Assembly: GCA_943737045.1 (NCBI GenBank)
Contig: CALSFV010000482.1
Span: 36,949-100,948, forward strand
Length of the DNA: 64,000 nucleotides
Origin: Parapristionchus giblindavisi
Taxonomy: Eukaryota; Nematoda; Chromadorea; Rhabditida; Diplogasteridae
Direction of reading: 5' to 3'
Below are positions 36,001 through 49,236 of this stretch, in pieces. Every line of letters begins with the position of its first letter. Positions within the stretch are counted from its first letter, which is position 1. The notes under the pieces are model-generated. The model worked only from the letters and a program-made list of their open reading frames with translations, was not told the origin of the DNA and did no database searches. Position numbers and translations under genes: made by a program.

Positions 36001-39000
36001 TCGGATAGACAGATAGACGTATGGGAGGCCAAAGAGCAGTGTATGCAGAGGTATGCGGTAGATCAAAGATCAAGGTGCAGGACTGAAGTTGCATAGAGTT
36101 CACCTTGATCCACTATCAAAGTATACGACAGAGTAGATTGCACATGAGTTCAAAGATTAAACTAGACTATTATAAAAGATCAAAGATCAAAGACATTGCA
36201 GAGGGCGGACGGCTTAATGAGGAGATGAACTACGCGGGTCGTGTGCAGGCTGAGCTGCGGCATCGGATAAAGCGTGACTCGCCCGTGATACCAGCGGTGA
36301 GATCAAAGATCAAAGATCAAACTATAACGAAGTTCATCCAGACCAGTGATCAATAGCCTTGTTATACTTGTTCTTTCATCTTTTTTATGTATGATAAAAT
36401 AAATTAAATTATAGAACCTGCAAGAGCTCCTGAAGAACGGCACGAAACCTGCTGCGATCAAGGTGTCCGCGCCTGAACTACCCAATCTGAGTGACGGTCT
36501 TGGTGGAGGATTCCAGGTACGGTAGATCGCTCAGAGAACCAGAGGGTACGGTAGAGGGTTCGCAAAGCTAGGGGGTAAAGGTAAAGGTAAAGGTAAAGGT
36601 ACAACCCGTTATTCAAGGCACACGAAGTCCTGCGGGTTATCACTGCTAGGCCAGTGATATTTACTGCTAGGGGGTACGGTAGATTTAGGGTACTGTAGCG
36701 ATGGGATTCTGCAGTTTTATGGTAGTGCGATGAATTCAGTATGCAGTAGTGATACGATACTTTACGGTGGTATATGAAAGGATAGTTGAAGAGACTTTTT
36801 ATACTGAAGAATAGAATAAATTGGCATACTGTAGTTTCTTTGTGGCGTGGTCGTTTTCTGAATATTTTCCACACTGATGGATGATTTTTTGGGTACTGTA
36901 GTTTTTGGGGTACTGCAGTTTTGGGTAGTACGGTAGATTGGTGAACGTGTGCGCATGCAGGGTACGTTTACGTTCAGGATATGTTGTATGGTGGTTCGCC
37001 ATGTGGCACAATCAACTTTTCGGTACGTTTGTATCCGACGTCGGGGTTATGTTGGGGGGTATTAGACGATCCAGTGATGGTCAACTTAAAGGGAGCATTA
37101 CCTCTTTGATGGTCTCTAAATTTTGCGCACTATTTCTCTGTTCTCTAACAACGAGAGAGAATTACGCGTCGAAGAGAACCTTGAGGGAGGTTATGCTCCC
37201 TTTAATGCCTAAATCAATAGTGACAGTGCAAAAAAAACATTATTTTCTGTACCAATCTTGCGAGGTGTGCACCCATAAAACGCGATAATTTTACACACAT
37301 TTGCCTGTGAATGCCGCCTTCAGAGAACGCCGACCATCACTGGTACGGTAGTTTGCGAGAGTACGGTAGATATTGGCGTTGTGCAGATTTTGGTAGACGC
37401 CAAATGTTTTAGAGTGTCCGTTTGTTTCGTTTTGTTCTGTTCATAGGCGCAAAAATAGTCTTTGGAGATATATGGTGTCAAGTTATTAGAGGTCTTCCAG
37501 TTCCGTTATCCTAGTTAGTAGTCCAAAAGTCATTAAATGTTAAGTGTCAAGTTCATAAAATGTGAGCAATTCCTCAGTTCTTCTAGTTCTGTTCTGTTTT
37601 ATTAAATATGTCCTCAAGTCTCAAGTGTCAAGTCTTTAAGTGTTAAATATTTAAGTTCATAAGATGTTGCATATAAGTCCTTAAGACTTGTTGTTCATGG
37701 CTCTCCCTAAGTCCCCCCAACTACAGCTAAGCTCCATTTAGGTGGTCATCCAAACGCCGTCGTATCCGGGAGAGAATGCGCTGACGAAGACTGGTCTACT
37801 GAGACACGTGAAGTTGATGGAGGAGATCGCCGCGTACAAGGTCGACATGTTCGGAGAGTGAGTCTTACTTAGTACTTAGTAGTGACTTAGCACTTAGGTA
37901 TCGACTTAGCACTTAGTTAGCTCTGCTTGGTGATGCCTCTGGAGGTGTGGTGGGTCGTCATTTTTTCTCTGGTGGCACATATACTTTGGGGGTTGCGATG
38001 ACTTGTGACTTAGGACTCAGCACTTAGGAGTTAGGACTTAGCACTTAGGAGTTAGGTTTTGGCTTTATTTTTCATTGATCACAACGTACGTGCAATTAGT
38101 GACTACGTGATCAACGCGAACACTCATTACTCATTTCTAAAGGGAGATAGAGGGAAGAGGAAAGAGCGTTATTGGTTGGGTGAGATGAGTTTTATGGTGG
38201 TTTTGCGTGATTGCAAGATGTTGCGATTGGAATTGATTGAAATTTCTTGATTCGCAAGAGGTAAAGTGAGTGGTTTATAGTACACGAAGGGGTGGTGTAT
38301 GTTGTTGTAAGGTTAAATTCAAATTAGTTGCAAACGGCTATCACAGTTTATTGACTAGTTAGAGGAATGGTCTTTGGTGTACTACCGTGAAGAAGATTGA
38401 ATAACGAAGGCTATGAAGTTATGTGGAAAAGTGTGCAAAAGAAGCGAAGAAGGAGCGAGAGAGTGTATAAAACGAGGAGAGTGTTCACTGTATTTCCTTT
38501 TGTTGACATAGTTTTTGAACAGACCATGGGCCGTGCGGAAGTGAAAGAGCGCGAGGTGATGAGATAAGGGGACAAAAAAGTTCACAGGGGGGTGTACGCG
38601 ATTGAAGCCCCCGAGGGGGGGGGGGTTGTTGGACATTATACGCTAGTGGGAAAACACACTGTGAGGTAGAGAGAGAGTGAAAGAAGCGTATTGTTTGATC
38701 TCGGTCAGTGGATCGCTTGTATCTCTCTCGGTGGATCCTTTTTTGCTCCCCACCTATCTGAAAATCTGTGCTTCCGGATGTGAAAAGTGCTCTTTGGACC
38801 GGGAAAGAGGGAAGAAGTTTAGCGATCAGCTATTTCAATAAATAGTAAAATTAACGGCTATTTAAAAAAAAGGTAAAATTAATTGTAAATCGAGTTAACT
38901 TCAGGTCGTGGACCCTGTCGGACATTTGCTTCAAGCCACCCGGACCGAAAGGTAGTAATTTTAATTTATTTAATATTTAATATTTTATTCCTTCAAATAT

Positions 39001-39645
39001 AATATTAAATAATAAATATTCAAATCAGAACTCATCTCTGCAATCAGTACTCATAAAATCAATCAAAATACTGTAGTTGAAGAGTATATTTACTGGGTAT
39101 TGCATGCGGGTATCCAGGCATAATCCAAAGTAAATTGATACAGAATCAAGCGATATATTACATATGTGTATTGAATTGAATAATTTATCATGTGTGGAAT
39201 ATTGTATAATAATAGTTTTATCATGAATTCGGCTACCAATGCATTTCGTATGCTAATGATGTTTTGCCTGTCCATGCATGAATTGAACACTGAGCGCTAT
39301 GCTATGAAAACAAATAAAAAATATTGATCGATCCGTGCAGCAGACCATAATCCTGGAATGAATCAATTAAATGTTTAATTTCAATTCATATTCCCGTAGC
39401 AGATTACTTCGGTTTGCAGGGTTTTATTATGGTAAGTAAAGTGAAAAAGTAGCTTACTTTATACTTACTTTTTACTTACTTTTTCACTATATTCTCATGA
39501 AATAGCAAAACAATAACAAAAAAGTAAGCACAAAGTAAGTTACTTTTGTACGCTACTTACTAAAATATCACCCTGCAAAACCAAAGTGGTGTAAAATGCT
39601 GGAATCGGTGGAAGCTGCCTGAATAAGTCTATGAATAATAGCATA

Positions 39646-39715
<70 letters not shown>

Positions 39716-40997
39716 TGCTTCCAGGCGGCAATGGACCTCTGGCGAAGGTGATGTCGACCATGCTCGACAAGATCATCCCGTGCATCTGGATCACGCCCAT
39801 CGACTGCTTCTGGGAGGGCTCGAAGCCGCTCGGACCCGACCCCCCGCTCATGATGGGGTAAGTTACGGGTTAATCAGTGTGGTTAACCCGCAAACTGTTT
39901 TTGCCCGGGTTAACCAGTTTGGCTAACCATTGGGAATTGGAAGTAGAGCAGTAGGCAGAGATTATTTGTAACTGATAAGTGTGCGAGGGATCGAAGCCCA
40001 TCTCCCGCGAGGATTGATACACGGAGATGGGTAGATCGATTGACCGACTTGATTAGTCATAGCTGATCAGTTTAGTTTAACATTATGATAACTCGGTTTC
40101 TTTAGTACTGGGGAAAGCCAAGCAATTGTTGGAATAACACTGGTGCCTGTGGACCTGGTGGTTTCTTGCATCGTTATAGAGAGATGTACGTGTGATGTAT
40201 ATGTATTGTTAATAACGCCTGTTTCCCCAATTTCGCCGAAAATAAAAATAATGATTCCTATTATTATTAATTAATATTAATATTATTGATTATTAAAGCG
40301 AGGAGGTAACGGCGTTCGTGAGCTCGTTGCCCACCGGAAATGTGACGTGGAAGAATCTGAATCCGACGGCGGTCGTCAAGGAGGTACGGTAGCTTACGAT
40401 TACGGTATCGTGGGATTACTGTAGCCTGGGATTACGGTATTGTGGGATTACTGTAGCCTGGGATTACGATATCGGGAATTACTGTGGCTTGTGATTACTG
40501 TATGGTAGATTTCTGTAGCTTGGGATTACGGTAGCGTTGGACTACTGTAGCGAGGGATGCATTTGAATATGATTTCCCTTGGTTACCATAGGAAATGTTC
40601 ATGGTTTTGTGTTGGCTAATTCTATTTAAAAAATAAATCAATAATTATTGATTTTAAGGTGTCGGAGTTGTTCGACATGGGACCCATCGGGAACTTCTTC
40701 GAGCGAGTACGTTCAATCGATTGATAATTGCTATTTATTGATTATTTATTAAGTGATTGTTGTTTCGAACAATGTTAATTTTGTAATCTTGGAATATCGA
40801 AGTTTAGTCTGGCTACTTTTAGTGTTGCTCTTCTTCTTTGGTTCCGAAAACTGAATTGGCACGAAATTGAGCGAGTGCTCAACGGGTACAAAAGTACCCA
40901 AGAGTGTAATTGATTCGTTGGAGTTTGTGGTTTTCGTGATCGAACCTGGTGCATGAGTCAGAGTGGTGGCCATGACTGACGAGGGGAGCCATTCATC

Positions 40998-41051
<54 letters not shown>

Positions 41052-44000
41052 ATCTCTCTCTCTCGCTATCTCTCTCTCGCTATCTCTCTACTCTCTCTGG
41101 CTCTCTCTCTCTCTCGCTCTATCTCTCTCTCGCTCCCTCTCTCTTTGTCTCTCTCTCTCTCTCTCTCTCGCTCTCTCTCTCTCCCTCTCTCTCCCTCTCT
41201 CTCCCTCTCTCGCTCTCTCTCTCTCTCTCGCTCTTTCTCTGTCTATATTGTCTACATTGTCTGTGCTCCTCTCGGGTTGTGCTCAAAAGTAGCCAAATGG
41301 GGCGAGAGAAAGAGAGAGGGCCAAAAGTGGAGAGTCTTTCTTTCCCTTACAATAGGCTCTAGGTTAGAGCCATTACCCAGACAAGAATGTATTGTTGTGT
41401 ATGGTTTGTAGTGGGAGAGGCTCGCGCATGAAATGATACGTTCACCTCACATGATACGAGATTTGGATAAGGAGAGGGAGAGAATGAAAAGGGAGAGGGA
41501 GAGATTAGATTGAAAAAAAGGAGAGGGAGAGATCGAAAAGGTAGAGGTAGAGATCGAAAAAGGAGAGGGAGAGATTAGATTGATAGATGTTGACCATTGA
41601 GGGGCGTGGAAGCCGCGCCCGAACTCTCTAAGGGAGCTATTGTGTTGACCCAAATATGAATATACGATGGGGGAATGGCTGAAGGGGACTGTGTTGAAGA
41701 AGATATAGTAGGATGATATAGAGGTTTTTTATTGGGTTACAGGACCAAGATAGCATCGGAGTTTTGAAAAATATCGCACAAAAGTGGAAGGGGTGAAACG
41801 TGAATATGCGGGGTTGTGAAATGCGACCACCCTCCCCCCCCCAAGAGTTTGTTTCTCTGACAAACTCTTGGGTGTTTTCCACTTATGGATAAATAAATAA
41901 AAAATATAAAAAAATCAATCGATAATCGATTTATGAAATCAATCGATTGATCCATCCCGATTCAGGCGGGCATCGACGCAGCGTATCTCGAGCGCACCTG
42001 CATCAACCCCCTCGACCCCGAGTGTCCCGAGCTATCGCCCAACTACTTCAATCGATGCCAGGTACGGTAGCTCCCTGAGGAATTAGGGGTGGTACGGTAT
42101 ATCCCTGATGAATCAGGGGGTGGTACGGTAACTCCCTGAGGAATCAGGGGGTGGTACGGTATCTCCCTGAGGAATCAGGGGTGGTACGGTATCTCCCTGA
42201 GGAATCAGGGGTGGTACGGTATCTCACTGATGAATCAGGGGGTGGTACGGTATCTCACTGATGAATCAGGGGGTGGTACGGTATCTCCCTGATGAATCAG
42301 GGGTGGTACGGTAGCTCCCTGAGGAATCAGGATGTGATACGGTAGGCGGATGGATTCGCTAGATCAATGACAGAACGACGACTCACGATAATGATGATAA
42401 TAATAATAATAATAAGATTTATACGTGAATATACAATGAAAAGGGTGATGATAAAAAGGAAAATGAAGTGTTAGGCAGAAAAGCGGAATGATGACTGAAT
42501 TCTGAAGATGGAATGCATATGTCAATCCTCCTACTTCTAGATGCGTCATTGACTTTTGAAGAAATAATCTTGTAGATTTATTGATTTATCGATTGATTAT
42601 TGATTATTGATTAATCAGGCGTTGACCGCTTTCAACAACTGGAACAAGGCGCTGCCAGAGAACGAACGAGTTACTCTCGTGAGGAGACCGTAAGTTTAAA
42701 AAATATATACTTAAATATTAAGTAAATAATAATTGTAAATAATATATCTTGAAAGTTGACAAGCTTGTTGATTCTCGGTTTCACCTTGTATTATCGTAAC
42801 TTCAAGACTTTACCAGCTTAATCTTTTCAGCTACGTCAAAGAAGAGGACAGGGATTTGGGCGACTCGGTGCTGGCCGATCTATTCGGTGAGTGAGATTAT
42901 TGATTAGTGGCCAAACGATAACTTGGAATTAATTGTGTATGTGTGGGTATTTGGTGGGCAAAAAGGTTTGGGCCTCGATCATGTCTCAATCTTATCGATC
43001 TTATCTGAACTGAATGCTCATCTCCATCAGTCATACACTGTTGGGATAAAGAAAATTGGGGCACATACACGAAAAAAGCAGGCCAAAAATATCCTATTTC
43101 TTGTTATTCTTGGTCATTTTTTGTTTAAAAAAACTATAGTTGGACCCCTACGCTATCAATCGCTGATTGCCATCATTCAATATTATAATTGATCTTTGAT
43201 CTTTGATCTCTGATCTCTGATCTTTGAGGCAAGAAGCGTCGGAAGCGCGAGGAGACGACGACCAAGAAGGCCGACGACTACTATGATTACGAAGATGATA
43301 AGGAGTACCAGGACAGCAATAGCACGGGTGAGTGGGCGGAGTCTAGGTTGCGGTAGATGAGCATGGTAGATTACGGTAGCTGATGATGCTGTGTGGTTAT
43401 GGCAGATTACGGTAGTTTATTGAACTTGGCTGTAAATCAATGGACATTGCGGATTGTAGGAACTCTCTGTGTTCATTGTGATTACGGTAACCGGGGTTTC
43501 GGTAGACTACGGTAATTGATCAATCGATTATCGATCGATTGCAGCAAAGAAACCGACGGTGAACGTGGAGTGCATCGAGTACGGCGTATCGTTCCTCGAG
43601 TGGATGGAGAAGAACGAGGCCAAATGGGGCGCCTTCCTTACCGACAAGGAGAAGCCCCGATATCCTGACTATGGAGAGGTACGGTAGTTTTGGGCACATC
43701 ATTTGTTACCTTTAGTTGAGTGCCAGGTCCTTGAGAGTTTTACATAGGATCGTCTTGGATAGACAGTTAAAATTCGGTAGGTTGGGATTACGGTAGACAA
43801 GCAAGTACGATATTTTTTGGGAAATTTGACTACGGTACTTCTGTACAATGACTACGGTACTTCTGTACAATGACTACGGTACTTCTGGGCAATGACTACG
43901 GTACTTGCAGTTGATGACGGGCGGCTGCAAGGGTTTCTCCAAAAAGATTATGGAGTGGCCCGAGGACCTCATCATTGGAGGCATCAAACGATCCGGACAC

Positions 44001-45909
44001 AAGATCGAGTCGGCCGAAGCACTGCAATCCGTGTTCCTCGTCGCCTCGCCAGGTTGGGTTAACCAGCTATTTCACGGGGTTACCGGTTGGGGTTAACCAG
44101 TTTACTCGGATTTTTCGTGATTCACAATTGTATGGGTATCCATCTTTTTCCAATGTATGTGCGATTTACCTTTTGGTCATCTATCTATTTGCTCGAACAG
44201 TTAGCCTTAAAACTTAAATGAACGATTCGAATCGCTTGCTTTATTTTGATAGATAGGTGAAACTGCGAACTTGCGGGTGCAAGTTTACATTGCAATGAGT
44301 GCTTGAAAATAGTTGGCAACCTCGATCGCTCCTGCCTAGCTGCGCTCATACCGTCAATCGATAAAGTGCCCATGGTTTACCGTATCATTCAGGCGACGTC
44401 TACCATCGCTTCAAGAACCCCAAGGACCTCAAGGCAAATCTGGACACGAAGAGATGGTCAAGGTGAGAGACTTATTTATTTAATTTTTAATTATTTAATT
44501 ATTTAATTAAGAAAATTCGTTTAGATGGCACGCTCAGCACATCATCGAGACGTGGCAGCGCAACTTCACCAAGAACCTCTACCATCACAAGGCGAACACG
44601 GAGGTAAGAGGGTGGAGGAGATCGGGGCCGAAATTATTATATGAGGCCGTTTGCGTAAGAATCGACTAAAAGAAATAAAATTTGGCACAGTAAAAAAATC
44701 AAATTTTGGAGGTCGAGGTTCTCAAGGGTGCTTATGACGTTGGTCACGTTCATTTTGCACCTAGAGACATCGTTGAGGCCAGACGACGTCGCGTTGAAAT
44801 CGCGTTTTTCGTCATGTCTCGTGATCCGATAGTGCTAAAAATTGCAAAATATACCCTCAGAGGCAGAATTTGATGGCGATCACGCCTGTCTAATTCATTT
44901 TTCATGGAAAAAATTCAGAAATTTTCAAAATTGGAAATTAAGTCGATGGAAAAAGTCCGTTTTGCGAGATATATAGATCGGACCGGAATGGCATCAGGAT
45001 TCCATAGAAAAAATTTCAGCCAATTTGCGCCCGAGTCATTCGAGATAATCAACTTTTAGTGTAGTCATTTTACCGTTGATGCAGAGGCAAGAGACGAGAG
45101 AGTGTGCTGGGGCGAGAGAGCAAAGAGGCAGGTGAGACGATCAGGATGGGAATGAAGGGGAGTGGACGGGATGCCCTTCCCTTCAACCTTCTTTGCTCTC
45201 TCACAATTTCATACTCTCTAGCCTCTTTCCTACTCTTCAACGGCAAAATGACTACACTAAAAGTTGATTATCTCGAATGACTCGGGCGCAAATTGGCTGA
45301 ATTTTTTTCTATGGAATCCTGATGCCATTCCGGTCCTATCTATGTATCTCGCAAAACGGACTTCTTTCATCGACTGAATTTCCAATTTTGAAAATTTCTG
45401 AAATTTTTCCATGAAAAATGAATTAGACAGGCGTGATCGCCATCAAATTCTGCCCCTGAGGGTTTATTTTGCAATTTTTAGCACCATCGGGTCACGAGAA
45501 ATGACTAAAAACGCGATTTCAACGCGACGTAGTCTGGCCTCAACGGTGGCTCTAGGTGCAAAATGAACGTGACCATCGTCATGAGCACCCCTGAGAACCC
45601 CGATCCCCAAAATTTGATTTTTTTACTGTGCCGGCACTTAGTCGAGTCTTACGCAAACGGCCTCATATATTCCGCCTTTGAGCCAAAATTTCACAAAAAT
45701 CGAAAACGTTACCGCATTTTGAGCCAAATTTGCTAAAAATCGAAAAAAAACCTGACCGCGTTTTGAAAACTGATAGCTATTCGACCTATGGGCAGTGTGC
45801 GTGTCCCATGAGTCGAATCATGAATAACTATGGTGCCGATCTGCCCGCTTTTCGGATAATTACTACTTAATAAGAAGCTGATGAGTAGTAGTAACGATGC
45901 GAATACTGG

Positions 45910-45959
<50 letters not shown>

Positions 45960-46349
45960 GACAATAATAATAATAATATGCGATAAAAGATACTAGTATT
46001 GTTTTAATTTTTTTATATATACCATTGACGAATGCATGAAACTTTGTGTTAGTAAGAGGTGTTGAAACACGCAATCAACAGGCTTTGTGAATGCATGCGT
46101 GTGCGTCAAATAACATTTGATTTGTAAACAGAGAAACAAGTAAAATCAAAAATTAATTGTTCTTGACTTTATGCATGATCAATCACTCTCCGCGGTTCAA
46201 GACACTGAATAAAGAGACTATAGTTTCTTATTTTTTTCTCAATTTTTTCGCCGCGACGCTGCAACATTTTCCAGGGCGTTTTTGCACTGATTAGATTATT
46301 GATAATAATAATAATAATAATAAAATAATAATAATAATAATAATAATTA

Positions 46350-46398
<49 letters not shown>

Positions 46399-49160
46399 TA
46401 GTCTGCTTGACAGGTGCAAGGTCTTCGTCAGTTCCATCCACTCGCATCCACCTCGATCGCCGATATGCTCGAGGAGTTCTCTCAGTTCAACTACACTATC
46501 ATCTTCATGGGCTACTTCCTCATGTTGGTGTACGCCGCTTTCACGCAGGCACGCGTGGAGGGACGATGGCTGGCCATTCAGGTGAGGCTGCTTTATTTAT
46601 TTATTTATTTATTTATTAATTTAATTAATTAATTTATTTATTTGAGTGATTGTAGAAAGTGGAAAGATATGAATTTAAAAAATATTAGAAAATGTGTTCT
46701 GATCTTTGATCTCTGATCTTGACCCATCTTATCTTTTAAAAATGAATGAAGCAAGTCGTGTTGGCGTTGCTTTTCGATTTGGCATAGCTACGCTATGCTT
46801 TCGGCGAGCAGTGGTAATATTGATTGAAAGAGCGAAACAATCCAAGCGCTATGAGTGTTGGCTGATTTCTGATCTTTGATCTTTGATCTCTGTTCTACCT
46901 CCCAATCCATTCCAGTCCAACGTCATGCTCGCTCTCGTCGGTGTCATCTGGGTGACGTACTCATCCATTTGCGGTCTCGGCTTCGCCACGCTCCTCGGCA
47001 TCAACTTCAACGCCGCCACCACGCAGGTATCGATCGGATGATCTTTGATCTTTGATCGATCGATGATCTTTGATCTTTGACCGATCGATGATCTTTGATC
47101 TTTGACCGATCGATGATCCTTGATCGATTGATGATCTTTGATCGATCGATGATCCTTGACCGATTGATGATCTTTGATCGATCGGGTGATCTTTGATCTT
47201 TGACCAATCGATGATCTTTTATCTTTGATCGATCGATGATCTTTGGTCTTTGATCGATCGATGATCTTTGGTCTTTGATCGATCGATGATCTTTGATATT
47301 TGATCGATCGATGATCTTTGATCTTTGATCGATAAATTAACAACAACATCATTTTGAATTTAGGTTGTGCCGTTCCTCTCACTCGGTCTCGGCATCGACG
47401 ACATGTTCCTGCTGCTGCACAACTATGACGATATCGCGAATATGGTAAGCCACGCCCACTTATTGATTGACATTATCATCATTTATCGATTGATTATTGA
47501 CTGACTGATTGTTCGATTGATTCCTAGGTTCACAAGCACGAGATGGGCGTGCTGCTGAAGGAGACAGGCATGTCGGTGCTCGTTACCTCCACCAACAACA
47601 TTCTCGCTTTCTTCGCCGGTACCGTACTCCCCATTCCCGCCCTCAAGAGTTTCTGCACACAGGTACGGTAGGCGAGGACTACGGTAGTTTTGGGCGCACG
47701 AATTGGGGCACTACTTCAGAATAGGGTACGCGTCCAAAATAATAGTATAATTGTCTAATATAAACATCATTTCCTTTGTGTTTATTTCATTTTTCATATC
47801 CCTTTGGATTTGCCCGGTGTTCTGTTCTGAAGTAGTGCCCGAAGTGGTTGGCTTATAAAAAACGGGTCACTTTTGCTGATTTCGATGAGTAAAATAGAAG
47901 AAAAAAGTAGCGAAATAATGTCAGTTTATATCAATTACGGGTCGGTTTATAGTTCTGAAAATGTGGGTTGATGAGCGTGATTTCCAATCGGGGTGCTGAG
48001 TTTGATTTAATCAATATATTGATTGATTATCGTAATCTACTACTAATCGATTGATCTACAGACAGCAATTTTGCTCGCCTTCAATCTGCTCTTCCTGATG
48101 ATCCTCTTCCCCGCCTTCATCGCGGTTGATCTGAAGAGAAGAAGAAAGGGCATACGGTAGGTTCACACTCGATTGGCCGATCGTGAACTGACTTATTTGT
48201 AATTATCGATCGTATTTCTTGTTTAAAGTGATCTTGGCTGGTGTCTGCCGCGCAAGGACATGTCCAAGGACAACGGAGGCATGAGGACCGTGGAGAGCAA
48301 TGTTAGCGAGGTACGGTATCTGTCTGTATACGGTTACGGTAGCGTTACGGTTACGGTTACGGTAGCTCTTTTTTCTTCTTTTTTTACTAATTGTGACTAA
48401 AACTACAACGGAGTATTTCGCCAGCAAATGATTACGGTGGCTGTAAGCTTGAATTCGAAACAATGAGTGGTTATGGTGGTGATTCGTGTTTTGTGTCTTG
48501 GTGTCGGGTCTCTCTACTCTGAGTTGTGCATACTAACCGCGGTTAATCTGTTTCCAGTACCCGGTGTCGTCACAGGCGCACCTTACATCGTACGCTGGAT
48601 CCGCTGCGTCAGCGCCCAAAGTCCCCGACGGCACCGTAACGGAACACTTTGAACGCGAAGACCCATGGTATACTCTGGGCGGATTCCTGAAGAACCACTA
48701 CATCCCCACGCTGAAGAGGAAGGATGCCAGGGTCAGTGAATGGTGTTTTTATTATTAAAAAAAATTTTTTTGTTCATTTATTTAATCAAAATATAATTAG
48801 AAGGAGTGAGGCGATGTATATTAGTATATTGATAATACTTTTTGCTTTTTCCCTATTCGTTATGCATGTTTTAACTGATGGATAAACAAATAAATAAATC
48901 TAAAAAATATTAGTATAGTTGGAAAACAATTGAAATAAATTTTGTGAAAGATTTGAGGAGTGATTACTAGTATATGATAAGATCTTAATAGCAGCGATGA
49001 ACCGTTGGTGTTAGAAAGAATATCACTGTTTAGTGCATACGGAAACAGGAAAGTGGCGGGTTAAAAAAATTGGCAATTCTCAGTGAGGAAGCGCGCGCGT
49101 AAATGCTTGCATAACATCCAACAAATCGATAAGACATACGCGATGAATGACGTTGTATTG

Positions 49161-49236
<76 letters not shown>

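Larger units (their letters stand above)
33975..36201. other. patched intron 4
   Basis: A 2.2-kb intron holding a MITE A copy (34566), the tRNA-like sequence (35442) and GATCAAAGATCAA repeats just before the acceptor. Confidence 0.7.

Noticed and set aside
42061..42345. CRISPR-like array
   Set aside because: Direct head-to-tail 30-bp units without spacers.
46849..47382. 177-residue minus-strand open frame
   Set aside because: It is the GATC satellite read in reverse, and it overlaps Patched exons on the other strand.
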